Positions 31,341 through 43,020 of a DNA stretch of 64,000 nt are shown in pieces. The DNA is from Deroplatys truncata. Its lineage: Eukaryota > Arthropoda > Insecta > Mantodea > Mantidae. The DNA is taken from positions 48,420,067 to 48,484,066 of the forward strand of contig CM060983.1 of NCBI GenBank assembly GCA_030765065.1, given 5' to 3'. The translations under genes were made by a program, and so were the position numbers. Each line of letters opens with the position of its first letter. Within the stretch, counting starts at the first letter, position 1. A model generated the notes under the pieces. It was not told the DNA's origin. It did no database searches and worked only from the letters and a program-made list of their open reading frames with translations.

Positions 31341-32130
31341 CAATGCCTATGTACTGTCTCAACTAATGAGTACGGGTACGAAATGAGAAACTAACCATTA
31401 CATGCGCGTACTGTACTGACAAGACGGTATTGTCGTACCATCCAGCAGGCTTCACATCAGACACACATAGTAACAGTGACTAGTTTGTACAAAAGTGTGT
31501 TTTGTTTACATCCGATATGCCACAAAACAGGTATCGAAGATTCTAACATTTAATGTTGAAGCATGTAGTAAAAAACACCCTAACCATAAAATGCTTATTT
31601 TGGTACTCCTTTATATTCTACAATTTTCTGTATTACCAATCTGTGAGCTTTGGAAATTCTACATTTCATAAGCCATTAGTATGATTTCTCTTTACCAGAT
31701 TGTGATACGTTCTGTAAAAGCTTTGAAATTTTCCGTTCAATTCCTTGAATATTTCCTGGGTGAGGATCTGCTTTTTTTTAATGATCTAAAGGAAAGTCTC
31801 CTTGTGGTCTGGTTTTCAAAATATTTTAATCCAATTTCAATTTTGTGATTTCCAAATAGCTATATCTGATATAACTGTCTTACAAGCTTATCACATAATT
31901 TGCAAATAAAACATGAATTACTTTAAACAACTTCAAAGCTTATATTGCTCGCTTTTTATGCTTTTTAATACATATGTTCTAAAAGGATGTACTTCATTAT
32001 TTTTACTTTCTTGAAAACTTCCAGCGATGTGAATAATTAGCAAACGTTTGTACTCCAAGGAGCAATTTAAGTGATAATGAGCACCCTCCCCCAACCCCCA
32101 CCCCCCAAAAACAGAAAAAATACTGTTAAT
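31341..32130. other. Unassigned intronic sequence
   Basis: AT-rich, with no coding signal. A C-rich run (CCCTCCCCCAACCCCCACCCC near 32085) is the only compositional oddity. Confidence 0.35.
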
Positions 32131-32297
32131 GTAAAGGTGAGTCCACACTGTTCAACATATCAACAGTTAACATTCAACAATCAAAAAAAGTCTCATTCAA
32201 CATGTTAAATGCCTTCAACATGTTGTAACTGTGAACGTTTAACATTCTATCCACACCAGTTGACTTGTTGGGACAACAAAATCTAACTAAAAGCAAA

Positions 32298-32580
32298 ATG
32301 GACTCCAGTGATTAAGATTTGACTATTGCTATTTGTATCTGTGTTTGATATGTAATAAAAAGAAAAGTGGAAGGTGATGAGGCTCTATCTTGTTAATCGG
32401 CACAGGAGTGAAAATATTTTAAATGAGTTTAAAATTCGGAGCAGGTTTGACTTCAATTTCTTGAGAACAAGTCAAAGTGACTTCAACTTTGTTTTGAGCA
32501 AAGTTTCTAACCTATAATTCACAAAAAGGACACACATTTGAGAGCAGCCATTCCAGCTGCCAGACTTGAGCCGTTTTTGT
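32298..32580 (+). pseudogene. Harbinger transposase N-terminal remnant
   Basis: Starts MDSSD, stop, DLTIAICICV, then VNRHRSENILNEFKIRSRFD and FNFLRTSQSDFNFVLSKVSN. After a frameshift it continues KKDTHLRAAIPAARLEP. The pattern 'R...N.F....FR.D...F...LR.....F..LL..V...I.K.DT..R.AI....RL' is the N-terminal region of PIF/Harbinger DDE_Tnp_4 transposases. It stops before the catalytic domain. Premature stops show it is dead. Confidence 0.72.
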
Positions 32581-32639
32581 AATTCTCTAGCAAAGTGAGG
32601 TTTTTTTTCCCTATATTGCCTCTGGAACAACAATAAATT

Positions 32640-32755
32640 GCACATAGTTTAGTATATTTGTCCATCCTTTTTATTACATATATTACTATGTTCCATAATG
32701 ATAGCCTCAACAAAGATTTTATTAATGAAAGTGTCTTTTCTTTCGTCCATTCCAT
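32640..32755 (-). pseudogene. Harbinger Myb/SANT-like protein remnant
   Basis: From ATG at 32755 on the minus strand it reads MEWTKEKTLSLIKSLLRLSL and WNIVIYVIKRMDKYTKL. The W..E.TL.LI......LW spacing is that of the Myb/SANT-MADF-type DNA-binding protein encoded next to Harbinger transposases. The remainder is lost. It converges on the transposase remnant, as in intact elements where the two genes are separate. Confidence 0.6.
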
Positions 32756-33092
32756 AACTTCACATGAAGCAAACCAAATCAAAGACATAAGCACAGAACG
32801 AGTCAACATGGAACTACCGAACACAATAACATGAAGGAATCACAATAGCTGCCATGTTTATAGTCTGGAAACTTCCAAAGTTCACCCAATCACATACACC
32901 GATAGCGAATAGGTTTAACAAGTTTTCCATTAAAAGCGGAAAACATCCAACATGTTAAAAGTGTCGAGCACAACTGTTTCGGTTAACATGTTAAGTCAAT
33001 TCTGCAATCGAAATTTGGCCAACATGCAAACTGTTAACATGTTGCACATGACAAGTTTTGTTAAATGTTAATCAGTGTGGACAGGGCTTTAA

Positions 33093-33648
33093 AGAGGTGA
33101 TTTTAGATTTCAAAACTGAACCCCTGTCTTGGCTGACACATTAATGATTTTAGTGAATACACCATTATACATCCATCGCTACTAAAAATTAGTAAAATCT
33201 ATCATTGAGCAAAATCTGTATTTTACAGAATTTTTGACAATGTTGATTCTCTCAAGGTACTTGGCTTGTGTAAAATCGCCAAAAAGTGATTTTTATTCAT
33301 TAGTTATGTGTTTTTTTTGCATCCAACACCAACAAGGTAACAATTCTGAAGATTTACACGCCTCAAACTGAGTATAGTGCAGAGAGCTTTAAGACTGAGT
33401 GAATGGCACAAAGATGTACTTTTCAGTTTTTTTTCCTTTAAAATATCTTTAAAATCAACGAAGTGACTTTATTCTGAAATAATACAATTTAATTTAACGC
33501 AATTTTAAGTAAACCCTTTTTACCTACACGTTTGAAATGCTATAAAATTCGTCAAATTAATTAATAAATAGCTATACCATTTATTTAGTCAAATAACATC
33601 TAGTCTAGTGCGGAAAATGAAGAACATAGAAGCAAAATTATGTCAGAA
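33093..33648. other. Unassigned sequence
   Basis: AT-rich. No frames, element ends or RNA genes recognised. Confidence 0.35.
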
Positions 33649-33651
33649 AAA

Positions 33652-34346
33652 TCTAACATGTTACATTCGCATGACTTTCTCTACTATTCCACATACTATT
33701 CTTACAAAAGCTCATTTATTCATCTAGTTCTTTTAATAAAGATAAACGTTCAATATACACACATTTCGTTGTATGTATAACACGAATACATAGGCTAAAG
33801 CGATAGTAGCCAGGTGATGGATTTGAAATTTCACGCTCTTTGCACGATTACGATAAAAGAAACGAATGACTTCCTAGTTGAGAAAAGTCAAACTAATAAC
33901 AAAAAATACCTCGGAAGTGGTTAGCTCCATAAAAAGATGTATATGGCATAATATGTATGCTTTAATGAGATCTACATTGTTTGTGTAGTAAAATTTTGTC
34001 TATCTCTTAACCGGTTATGCAAAAGTCTTTGAGAATGAAGAGAACTTCAGAGGCTATTTCCAGAACATTCAAGATATGCGTTTATTCGTCATGAAAATTA
34101 TCTTAAAACATGCGATATTTTAATCAAAATCATTAGAGCCATTTTTGAGAAAATAAAAAATTTCGGAAAATGTTTCATGTAAAAGGTAGTTCGTTGGGCG
34201 GATTTTCTTCAAAATTTTGTTTCGCTTTCATGGAAGGTTCTGGAACTTAAATACAACGTTTGATATTTAACTGACTTTTCGTTTTCGAGTTATGCTGTTC
34301 ACAGACACACATACAAACACAAAGATACGAAGACCTTTTCCTAAAA
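33652..34346 (+). mobile_element. Family X copy, 3'-truncated by another X copy
   Basis: Starts TCTAACATGTTACATTCGCA and runs to ACCTTTTCCTAAAA just after the CA-type tract (CAGACACACATACAAACACA). There a second forward X copy begins. The missing 3' end was not found beyond the inserted copies. Confidence 0.8.
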
Positions 34347-34347
34347 T

Positions 34348-35065
34348 TCTGATGTGTTACATTCACATGACTTTCTTTACCTTCTATCGCTTATTAGTGG
34401 GTATACAAATTATTCTCACCAAATTTTATTTTCCATCTACTTAATTTTTAAAAAGATAAACCTTTCCGGAAACAGTTCTATTACACATTTCGTTATGTAT
34501 ACAAAGGGAACAGCGATAGTCAAATGTTTAAGAACTGGACGCTATGATCGCGAGAAGCAGTTGAAAATCGATAGCACTTGAAAAGAATGAACGTATTGAA
34601 CAATTCAAACTACTAATAATGCCTATTTTGGAAATGGTTGTCAAAAAAAGTTATTTAAAATAAATTGTGTGTTTTAAAGAGATCTACATTTTTTTTTGCA
34701 TAGTATGCTTTTGTCTATTGCATAACGCTTACCAGTTATGCAACATTGTATAAGTTTCCTTCGGAATGAAGAGGACTTCATAAGTTATTTGTTGAAAATT
34801 TAAGATAAACATTTTATTTTATATGTACATATTTTTAATACATGGTATTTTAATCAAAGTCGTTGGACCTATTTTTCAGAAAATGAAAAAAAAAATGTAA
34901 AAATGTTCTATATAAAATAGTTGGGAATGGGAGGGGGATTTTCTTGAAAGTCTTCGTGTTGCATCTTTGGAAGATACTGAACTAAAGTACCAACTTTGGT
35001 ATTTATTCGACATTTCGTTTTTGAGTTTTTCGTTTCACACAAGCACAGATATTTTTCAGAAATGA
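34348..35065 (+). mobile_element. Family X copy, older subfamily, 3'-truncated
   Basis: Begins TCTGATGTGTTACATTCACA immediately after the A-run of the previous copy, with the marker CTATCGCTTATTAGTGGGTA. It ends at TTTCAGAAATGATTTTT where a reverse X copy is inserted. Confidence 0.82.
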
Positions 35066-35070
35066 TTTTT

Positions 35071-35907
35071 ACTTTCTCTACTACGTATAGTAAGTAGGGA
35101 AAGTATTGTATTCTACCCAAAAATTCGATACTGAGGTTTCACCGGAAATATATGTTTCGAGACCCCCTGAATCCCAAGAAAAGCATTTTTAGAAACATGT
35201 CCGTGTGTGTGTGTCTGTGAACAGCATAACTCAGAACGAACAGTCGGATAAACACCAAACTTGGTATTTAGGTTCAGTATCTTCCAGAGATGCGACATGA
35301 AGGTGTTCAGGAACATCCCCCCACCCCAGATTACCCCTTTACATGGAGCATTTTGCGAAAATTTTAATTTTCTTAGAAATGGCTCTAACGATTTTGATTA
35401 AAATATCGCATATTTAAGATACTTTCATGACAAATAAAATGTATATTTTGAATTTTCTGGGAATGTCTCCAAAAGTATTCTTCATTGCGAACGACTTTTG
35501 CATAACTGGTAAACCATAAGAGATAGACAAACCTTTACTACACAAAAATGTAGATCGCGTTAAAATACACAATTTATGTCATACACATGTTTTTTGTTGA
35601 GTGAACCATTTTCGAGATATTGCTTGCTATTCCCTTAAATTTTTCAATATTTATACTTTTTCTCAAATGGGAATTCGTTATTCATTTTTTATGTCCTGGA
35701 TATGCAAAGAGAATGGAATGCGTCACATAGCAACCAGCACTTAAAATATTTGACTATCGCTTAAAACCTACCATATTTCCCTTGCATCTATATGAAAATT
35801 AGCAATAAGCTTAACATCTCGATTAACATGAAGCATATGGAGAATAAGCGTATGTAAAAATAGTTTGTATAAGAGTAGTGAAGGTCATGTGAGCGTAACA
35901 CATCAGA
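35071..35907 (-). mobile_element. Family X copy, reverse, nested
   Basis: Plus-strand reading ACTTTCTCTACTACGTATAG to GCGTAACACATCAGA, between T-runs. GT tract at 35202-35218. It is the young subfamily without the GGTGCAGCACC block. It interrupts the copy at 34348. Confidence 0.92.
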
Positions 35908-36475
35908 TTTTTTAATGTCGGATTCTCTAAGAAGGTTTTTGTTATTCCACCGAAAATCAGGGAGTTACGTGATGACTTAAATACCCCTCAGCAAAGGGTG
36001 TGGTAGCTCCTTTAAGGCTTTTGTGTCGTTTCCCACATTTTTTCCAAATTTCTAAAAGTGCCTTGTAAGATTCAAGCACATTTGTTAACCGGTTTCTCAG
36101 ATATGGATTTTAGCTAAAAGTATAAGATATACAGCAGAATTTCAGACTATCAGATTTTACAGTACATTTTTCTCGATTCTAAGACATTTTTCAGCACTTA
36201 AAGTGCTCTTTATGATGTAATTTTTGATTGTCAGAGTCAAAGTAGTTTCCCAACAATATGATTACTAAAATTTTTATGTAGTTATTAGTTGGGGACAAAT
36301 GTGTTACGCCTATAAACTCATCCAAGTTTGGTAAGTGTATATCTTTTTGGAAATCCGAAACTCACAAATGAAGAAAAACTATTTTTAAAATCAATTAATT
36401 TAAAAGCATATTATTGTTAACAAACTCATTTTTAGCCCAGCAACAAATTGGGAATGATGTTTAAAAATTATGGCT
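35908..36475. repeat. Spacer repeat 'S', long form
   Basis: About 570 nt of non-X sequence lying between the 5' end of one reverse X copy and the 3' end of the next (36476). Its start (TCTCTAAGAAGGTTTTTG) and end (GTTTAAAAATTATGGC) match the short forms at 38972-39091 and 40890-41000. No coding sequence was found. Confidence 0.5.
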
Positions 36476-36945
36476 TTTTTCTACTGCTTACTTACAGTAA
36501 ATGGAGGAGTATTGAGTTCCACTTAAGAATTGATACCGAGATTTCAGCGGAAATGCATGTTTTGAGGCTGCTTGCATAACAAAGCATCTTTTTTTAGAAA
36601 AGATGTGCACGCATGCATGTGAATAGCATAAATCAAAAACAAAAATCGCTTAAATACCAAATTTGGCATTTTCAAGATCCCCCATCATAAACCTTCCTTT
36701 ACAACGAACAATTTTTATTTTTTAATTTTCTAAAAAATTACCTACGATTTTTTATTAAAATCCATATCTTTAAGATATGTGCATGATCAATAAAATGCAT
36801 ATATAGAATTTTCTGCGAATAGCCTGTGAAGTCCTGTTCATTCTGAATGTATTTTTATAACTCATATACCCTACCAGATGGACAAAAGCTTACAGAAATG
36901 TAGATCTCGTTAAAATACAGAGTTTATGACAATTTTTTGTGGCAT
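36476..36945 (-). mobile_element. Family X copy, old, reverse, 5' part lost
   Basis: Begins CTACTGCTTACTTACAGTAA, a decayed 3' palindrome, then GGAGTATTGAGTTCCACTTA, GATACCGAGATTTCAGCGG and TGTTTTGAGGCTGC. The GT tract is reduced to GCACGCATGCATGTG. It ends near TTTATGACAATTTTTTGTGG. Confidence 0.78.
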
Positions 36946-37102
36946 TAACCTTCAGACTCCTATGCGGGGTCCAGCTGACCTCTGTGTTAAACTTCTTAGT
37001 TTTTGAGTGAAATGTCTAATTTAGAATGTGTTACAAATATAATCATATTTATTACCATAAAATAGTTCCGTAAAATGTTCAATAAATACAATTATAAAAT
37101 AA

Positions 37103-37927
37103 TCTGATGTGTTACACTCACATGACTTTCTCTACTCTTGTACAAACTATTTTTACAAACGCTTATTCTCCATATGCTTCATGTCAATCGAGATGTTAAT
37201 CTTATTGCTAATTTTCTTGTAGATGCAAGGGGAATTGGTAGGTTTTAAGCGATAGTCAAATATTTTAAGAGCTGGTTGCTAAGTGGCGCATTCCATTCTC
37301 TTTGTATGTCCAGGACATAAAAAAAATGAATTAACGAATTCCCATTTGAGATAAAGTGTAAGTATTGGAAAATTTAAGGGAATAACAAGCAATATCTCGA
37401 AAATGGTTCACTCAACAAAACATTGTATATGACATAAATTGTGTATTTTAACGCGATCTACATTTTTTGTGTAGTAAAATTTTGTCTATCTCTTATGGTT
37501 TACCAGTTATGCAAAAGTCGTTCACAATGAAGAATACTTTTGGAGACATTCCCAGAAAATTCGAGATATGCATTTCATTTGTCATGAAAATATCTTACAC
37601 ATATGATATTTTAATAAAAATTTTCGATTAATGTTCCATGTAAAGGGTAATCTGGGGTGGAGGTATTTTCTTGAAAACCTTCGTTTCGCATCTCTGGAAG
37701 ATACTGAACCTAAATACCAAGTTTGGTGTTTATCCGACTGTTCGTTTCTGAGTTATGCTGTTCACAGACAGACAGACAGACAGACACACACATGGACATG
37801 TTTCCAAAAATGCTTTTTTTGGATGATTCAGGGGGTCTCAATACATGTATTTCCAGTGAAATCTCGGTATCGAATTTTTGGGTGGAATACAATAATTCCC
37901 CTTCTTATTATACGTAGCAGAGAAAGT
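37103..37927 (+). mobile_element. Family X copy
   Basis: TCTGATGTGTTACACTCACA to the decayed palindrome TTATACGTAGCAGAGAAAGT. It is flanked by A-rich sequence on both sides (ATAAAATAA | AAAAATAAAAT), showing insertion into an A-rich target. The dinucleotide site is (CAGA)n then CA (37766-37790). Confidence 0.92.
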
Positions 37928-37932
37928 AAAAA

Positions 37933-38639
37933 TAAAATACAACTTGGGGTCTACTTGGGTCCCTCATAACAGTTCATGTCTCATAAAATTTTCTACATCT
38001 TGAGAGTTTATGTTGGCTGCCTTGTGTTTTTCAGTTATTCTAACAAGTATTGTTGGTTTGTAGGTGTTTGGAAACAGTTCAGTACTCTCCTAGTGAGCAT
38101 TGTAAGGTGTAGTCATGTAGAAACGGAAAGGTGAAACTTTTAAAAGGCCGATATCAGTTTTATGTCCAAGAAAAAATGATAGAAAAACTAGAACAAAGTG
38201 CGAGAGTTGCAGGAAACTTATTTGTGATATCCACTGTAAGAAAATGCAGAGAGTAATGTGTCTTAGATGTTACACTTAGTGATCATGAATTGTAAAACTC
38301 CATGTAAAAAACTTAAACGGTACTGGCAGTACATTATAAAAATGTTAAAAATGGAGTTGTGAATCCCAGTGAAAAATATAACATAAAATAAAGTGAAAAA
38401 TAAAAAAATAAATAAAAAACAAATTATCTAATACGATAGTGATGTAAAATAAAAATAATGTTGTAATTTTTAATTCGACTGCTGCTTGACAGTGCTAATT
38501 TTGAGGTACATTGTCGCTAAAAAAGGTTGAGATATCAGAAATGTTGTTTTAAAATGAATATAAGATAATTATATTGTGTTAATTCATGTTTTCTGCCTAG
38601 AGTTTAAGGAGGTAAAGAAGCATAGCAGTCTGAAAATTG
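37933..38639. other. Unassigned sequence
   Basis: AT-rich, ending near an A-rich patch (AAATAAAAAAATAAATAAAA at 38400). No gene seen. Confidence 0.35.
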
Positions 38640-38971
38640 TTTTCAGAGATATGTTTTATTATTGGTTTGAATTTTCAAATACTTATACTTTTTCAACTGC
38701 AAAACCGGTAATCATTTTACATAGATTACCGGTTGATGCATAGAGAACAAAATTTCTAAGGCCTCACATAGCAACCCGCTCTTAAAAGATTTGACTATCG
38801 CTTAGTCTACAGTATTCCCCTACTCCTATTGTACCTACAAGGAAATATGTAATAAAATCATTTCTGCAAACGTTTATCTCGATTAGCATGAAACACATAG
38901 AAGAATAAATTTTGTAAGATTACTTCGTTGAAGAATGGGTTCAGAAAGTCATGTGGATGTGACACACAAGA
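38640..38971 (-). mobile_element. Family X 5' half, reverse
   Basis: Contains GCTCTTAAAAGATTTGACTA and CTGCAAACGTTTATCTCGAT, ending GTGACACACAAGA at the 5' terminus. It carries an unusual local inverted repeat, AACCGGTAATC and GATTACCGGTT (38703-38732). Confidence 0.75.
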
Positions 38972-39091
38972 TTTTTTTTTAAAAAAATTAAAAGCATATT
39001 TCTTAGAAGACTTATTTTTTACCTCGATAAAGAAAATAAGCAGAAAATACTGTTTAAAAATTATGAAAAACGCATTGTAAAGAGTCTTTTT
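38972..39091. repeat. Spacer repeat 'S', short form 1
   Basis: TAGAAGACTTATTTTTTACC, GATAAAGAAAATAAGCAG, CTGTTTAAAAATTATGAAAA. It lies between the 5' end of one reverse X copy and the 3' end of the next, as at 35908-36475. It matches 40890-41000. Confidence 0.6.
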
Positions 39092-40647
39092 ACTTTCACT
39101 ACCACGTAGAGAAGGTATTGCATTCCATCCATAAATTCTATCCCGGATTTCACTGTAAATACATGTTTTGAGGTCACCTTAATTAAATAAAAACATTTTT
39201 AATTTCTCTACTACGTATTGCATTCCACCCAAAAATTGATACCGAGATTTTAAAGGAAATATATGTTTTGAGGTACCATAATCCCAATAAAGCATTTTTG
39301 GAAACATGTTCGTGTGTGTATGTGAACAGCATAATTCTAAAACGAAAAGTCGGATAAATACCAACCTTGGTATTTAAGATTAGCATCTTCCAAGGATGCG
39401 TCACGAAGATTTTCAAGAAAATCCCCCCCCACCCCAGACTACATGTAACATGGAACCTCTTTCGAAAATTTTGATTTTTTAAAAAATGGCTAACGATTTT
39501 GATTAAAATGTCGTATTTTAAGATATTTTCATGATAAATAAAATGTATATCTTGAATGTTCTGGGAATGTCTCCAAAAGTATTCTTCATTGTGGACGACT
39601 TTTGCATAACTGGTAAACCATAAGAGATAGACAAAATTTTACTACACAAAAATGTAGATCGCGTTAAAATACGAACCATTTCCGAATTATTCCTTGTTAT
39701 TTGTTTACATTTTCCAATACTTATACTTTTTCTCAAATGGCAATTCGTTATTCCTTTTTTTATGTCCTAGATATGCAAAGAGAATGGAATACTCCACATA
39801 ACAACCAGCTCTTAAAATATTTGACTATCGCTTAAAGTCTAGCAATTCGCCTTGCATCTACAAGAAAATTAGCAATAAGATTGACATCTCGATATCTCGA
39901 TTAACATGAAACATATGGAGAATAAGCGTTTGTAAAAATAGTTTGTACAAGACTAGAGAGTGCAACACATAAGCTTTTTACAAAAAGGTCCGTGTGTGTG
40001 TGTGTGTGTGTGAACGGCATAACTCAAAAACGAAAAGCCGGATTAAATACCAAACTTGGTATTTAAGTTCAGTACTATTCAAAGATGCGACGCGAAGTTT
40101 TTCAAGAAAATCTCCCACCCCAAATTACCCTTTACATGAAAGATTTTTTAGAAATATTATATTTTCTAAAACATGTCTCTTTTCTGGCATAAGCTTGTGA
40201 AGTCCTCTTCATTCGGAACGAATTTTGTATAACTAGTAAACGTTGGGCCAAAACGTATCACACACAAAAAATATAGTTATCTTTAAAATGAACAATTTAT
40301 TTCAAATATCTTTGTGGCATTGGAAATTTCCGATATAACCGTTATTAATGCTTCAATTTGTTCAATACTTTTATTTTTCTTTATAAACCTCATTGATTTT
40401 CAATTGTTTTTTTACGATTGCATAGAATCAGTATGGGATTTTAAGATTAGTACATAGCGTCTTAAACGTTTGACCATCGCTGTTCTCTTTGCATTAAGTG
40501 TACATGCGTTATATAGCCGTTTCCGTCAATGTTTATCTCGATTAAAATGAAGTAAATAGAAAGATAAACTTTCGTAAAAATAATTTGTATACTCACTAAT
40601 AAACGATAGAGGGTAGAGAAAGTTATGTGGATGTAAAATATCATAAA
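39092..40647 (-). mobile_element. Family X copy, reverse, split by a nested reverse copy
   Basis: The 3' end is at 39092-39197 (ACTTTCACTACCACGTAGAG to ATAAAAACATTTTT). The remainder at 39979-40647 begins ACAAAAAGGTCCGTGTGTGT and ends at the 5' end GTAAAATATCATAAA. The older-subfamily markers (TAATAAACGATAGAGGGTAG) are present. The two parts are continuous when 39202-39973 is removed. Confidence 0.85.
39202..39973 (-). mobile_element. Family X copy, reverse, nested
   Basis: Inserted in the GCATTTTT|AGAAAAAGG site of the outer copy. Its own 3' end has a small deletion (TCTCTACTACGTATTGCATT lacks the AGTAAGTAGGGGAAG part). Its 5' end reads GTGCAACACATAAG. Confidence 0.85.
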
Positions 40648-40679
40648 TTTTTTCACTCTTTTCTGGTGGTCATACATAG

Positions 40680-40889
40680 AGAACTATATTTAGCTCTCAC
40701 AAGCTCTTAAAAGGTTTGAATATCGCTCAAGCTAATTGTATTCCCTTATTTTCAGTGTATCTATAAGGTAATACGTAATAAAATCATTTCTGCAAATGTT
40801 TATCTCGATTAATTTTTTAAGAACAGTGAGTTGAAGAATGGGTCAAAGTCATGTGAATGTGTTATAAGACTTTATAAAAAATTAATTAA
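40680..40889 (-). mobile_element. Family X 5' part, reverse, old
   Basis: TTAGCTCTCACAAGCTCTTA, GTTTGAATATCGCTCAAGC and GCAAATGTTTATCTCGATTA are family blocks. The 5' end is TCATGTGAATGTGTTATAAG. It is the counterpart of 38640-38971. Confidence 0.7.
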
Positions 40890-41000
40890 AGGTACATTTC
40901 TAAGAAGACTTATTTTTTACCCCGATATGGAAAATAAACAAGAAATTCTGTTTAAAAATTAGAAAATCGCATTCTAAGGAGTATTTTTTATAAAATTCCT
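40890..41000. repeat. Spacer repeat 'S', short form 2
   Basis: TAAGAAGACTTATTTTTTAC, GATATGGAAAATAAACAAG, CTGTTTAAAAATTAGAAAAT. Same sequence and same position relative to the X 5' half as at 38972-39091, but without an X 3' end following it. Confidence 0.6.
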
Positions 41001-41861
41001 TAAATTCGTGTTCTAAAATGCATCATCCAGGAACGATTAATAACAAACTTTACAATCGCACTTTTTAAAAAGCTCAGTATAGTACTTCAGCTTTTGAAAA
41101 ATTCACAGATTGGTCTCCTTTAAACAGAGGTGTGTTTTTTAAACTTTTTCACACACATACGTCTTCACTGTTGTGTAAACATCACATTACTTTCACACAG
41201 AGTTTACAAAGAACGAATATTTCAAACGAACTTTCTTCGTCAAACACATACTACAACTGGATTAGGTTATAAGAATCTCCGGTGAGTCACAACACGAAGA
41301 AATTTAACAATGACACCATTTTCCACGTCACACCTCATGGAATATACCGGAATACACAAGAACAGCAGCCACCAGAGATATTGCAGATGCAATGCGCAAG
41401 CCAAGTGCATCGAAAACGTGGTAGCTGCTGTTGATCGAGATGAATCGCGATATCGAACGCTGGGAAAGTACAGCGCAGCGCAGGTACGATACTTCTTGCC
41501 TTGCGTGCGGCATTAGTCACCTTCTCGGCGAACACTGTCTCTTGAGGGGGCAGAGCAGCCTTACCAATACTGGTGACACCCACTACTGGGGCCGTGTGTA
41601 CGCACAAGGCGGAGCTGTTTGCATTACATAATATAGAGCGGTGTCGGAAATTCTCGCGACTGCAACGTGAGATTATAGCATAGCATATATAAGCCGTGAA
41701 GCGTGCAATCGTGTGGAAAATATTGTGGTCTTATTTCCTTATTGTCCCGCCAGGGATTCGAGCCGTAACTATTCGCTCTCACCGCACAGATAACTTTTGA
41801 ATGTCCTAAGTTTTCCACTTAGCTTATTATGAAACTTAACGAGACCAAAGAAATAAAATTA
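41001..41861. other. Unassigned sequence with GC-rich block and SINE relic
   Basis: 41290-41640 is richer in GC than its neighbours and open in several frames, but no known motif or splice context is visible. 41745-41800 on the minus strand has a B-box-like GGCTCGAATCCCTGGCGGG, probably a SINE relic. Confidence 0.35.
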
Positions 41862-42528
41862 ATACAGTATTACATTCACATGACGTTCTCTACCCATTAT
41901 TCTACAAACTATTCTTATAAAAATCTTTTTTTTTCAATCCACTTTTTTGTAAATCGAGATATACATTTGTAGAAATGCTTTGATTACATGCTTCGTCACA
42001 GGTAAAAGAGAAATACAGAGGCTGAATTGATAGTCAAAAATCTTTAAAGAAAGAAGACAAAAAAATCGATTTAGCACTTTAAAAACTATAACAGTTTAAA
42101 AATTCAAGAAAATAACCAAAAATAACTCGGAAGAGGTTAATGCCACGAATATTTTACTTTGGCATTAATTGTGTGCTTTAGCGAGATCTATATTTTATCA
42201 TTAGCAAGTTTTTGACTATCTCTTATCAATTATACAAAATTATGCAACATTCATTCCGAAAGAAGCGGGCTTCACAGAGTATTTGTAGAAAATCCAAGAA
42301 AGGCATCTTATTTGTTATTTAAGTATCTTAAACATGTGGTATTTTAACAAAGAAATTTTGAGATATTTTGAGAAAATAAAAAATAACAAGAAATGTTCCA
42401 TGTAAAGGTATGAGGGGAATTTTATTCAAAATTCTTCTTGTTACATCCCCGGAATATGTTGAGCTTAAATACAAAAATTGGTATTTAACCAAATTTTCAT
42501 TTTTTAGTCATGCTGTTCACACACACAA
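41862..42528 (+). mobile_element. Family X copy, old, 3' end lost
   Basis: TATTACATTCACATGACGTT at the 5' side, AGATATACATTTGTAGAAAT, GAAGCGGGCTTCACAGAGTA, ending at the dinucleotide site (TTCACACACACAACTGG). Confidence 0.75.
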
Positions 42529-43020
42529 CTGGTCAAGTTAGGAGATAGACGAAAACGCACTATAAAAATGTAGATCTCTCCAAAACATGCAATTTATTTC
42601 AAATAACTTTATTGTGGTGTAAACCATTTCCGAGATATTCGTTGTTAATGGTTCGAATTGTTCAACACTTCGTCATCCCTTTCAAGTCCTGACAGTTTTC
42701 ATTTCTTTCTCGCAATTGCATGGAAAGAATGTGGAATTTTAAGGCCAGCATACCGCGTCCAGTTCTTAAGCACGTGACTATCGCTGTTCTTTTTGTATCT
42801 GTAATGAAATGTGTGAAGTAGCTGTTTCTGCAAAGGTTTATCTCGATTAAAATCAAGAACTTAGATAGAAAAGTAGGCTATCTTAACAATAATGTGTATA
42901 CGTATTAATAAACGATAGAGGGTAGAGAAAGTAACACATCAGATTTTTTACTTTCTCTACGACCGAAAAATTCGATATTGAGATTTCGCCAGAAACACCT
43001 TTTTAGGTCCCTGACTGATT
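42529..43020 (-). mobile_element. Two reverse family X pieces joined head-to-tail
   Basis: The first piece (42529-42943) is an older-subfamily 5' half ending GAGAAAGTAACACATCAGA. It lacks the GTCATGTGAGT segment between the inverted motif and the terminus. After six T residues the second piece (42950-43020) begins with a 3' end, ACTTTCTCTACGACCGAAAA. On the minus strand this is a 3' end–A-run–5' end junction, as in the 3898-6430 array. Confidence 0.72.

Larger units (their letters stand above)
32135..33089 (+). mobile_element. PIF/Harbinger element, internally deleted
   Basis: Flanked by TAA on both sides (32132-32134, 33090-33092), the usual 3-nt target for PIF/Harbinger. Termini are inverted repeats: AGGTGAGTCCACACTG at the left, AAGCCCTGTCCACACTG at the right (other strand). 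They are followed by subterminal clusters of AACATGTT. Inside are remnants of both element genes: a transposase start on the plus strand and a Myb/SANT-like start on the minus strand. The body of the transposase with its DDE residues is absent, so this is a 955-bp deletion derivative. Confidence 0.85.

Noticed and set aside
41328-41607. Overlapping frames in a GC-rich block as a host exon
   Set aside because: Several frames are open on both strands, with no motif and no clear splice pair. It may be an unrecognised repeat.
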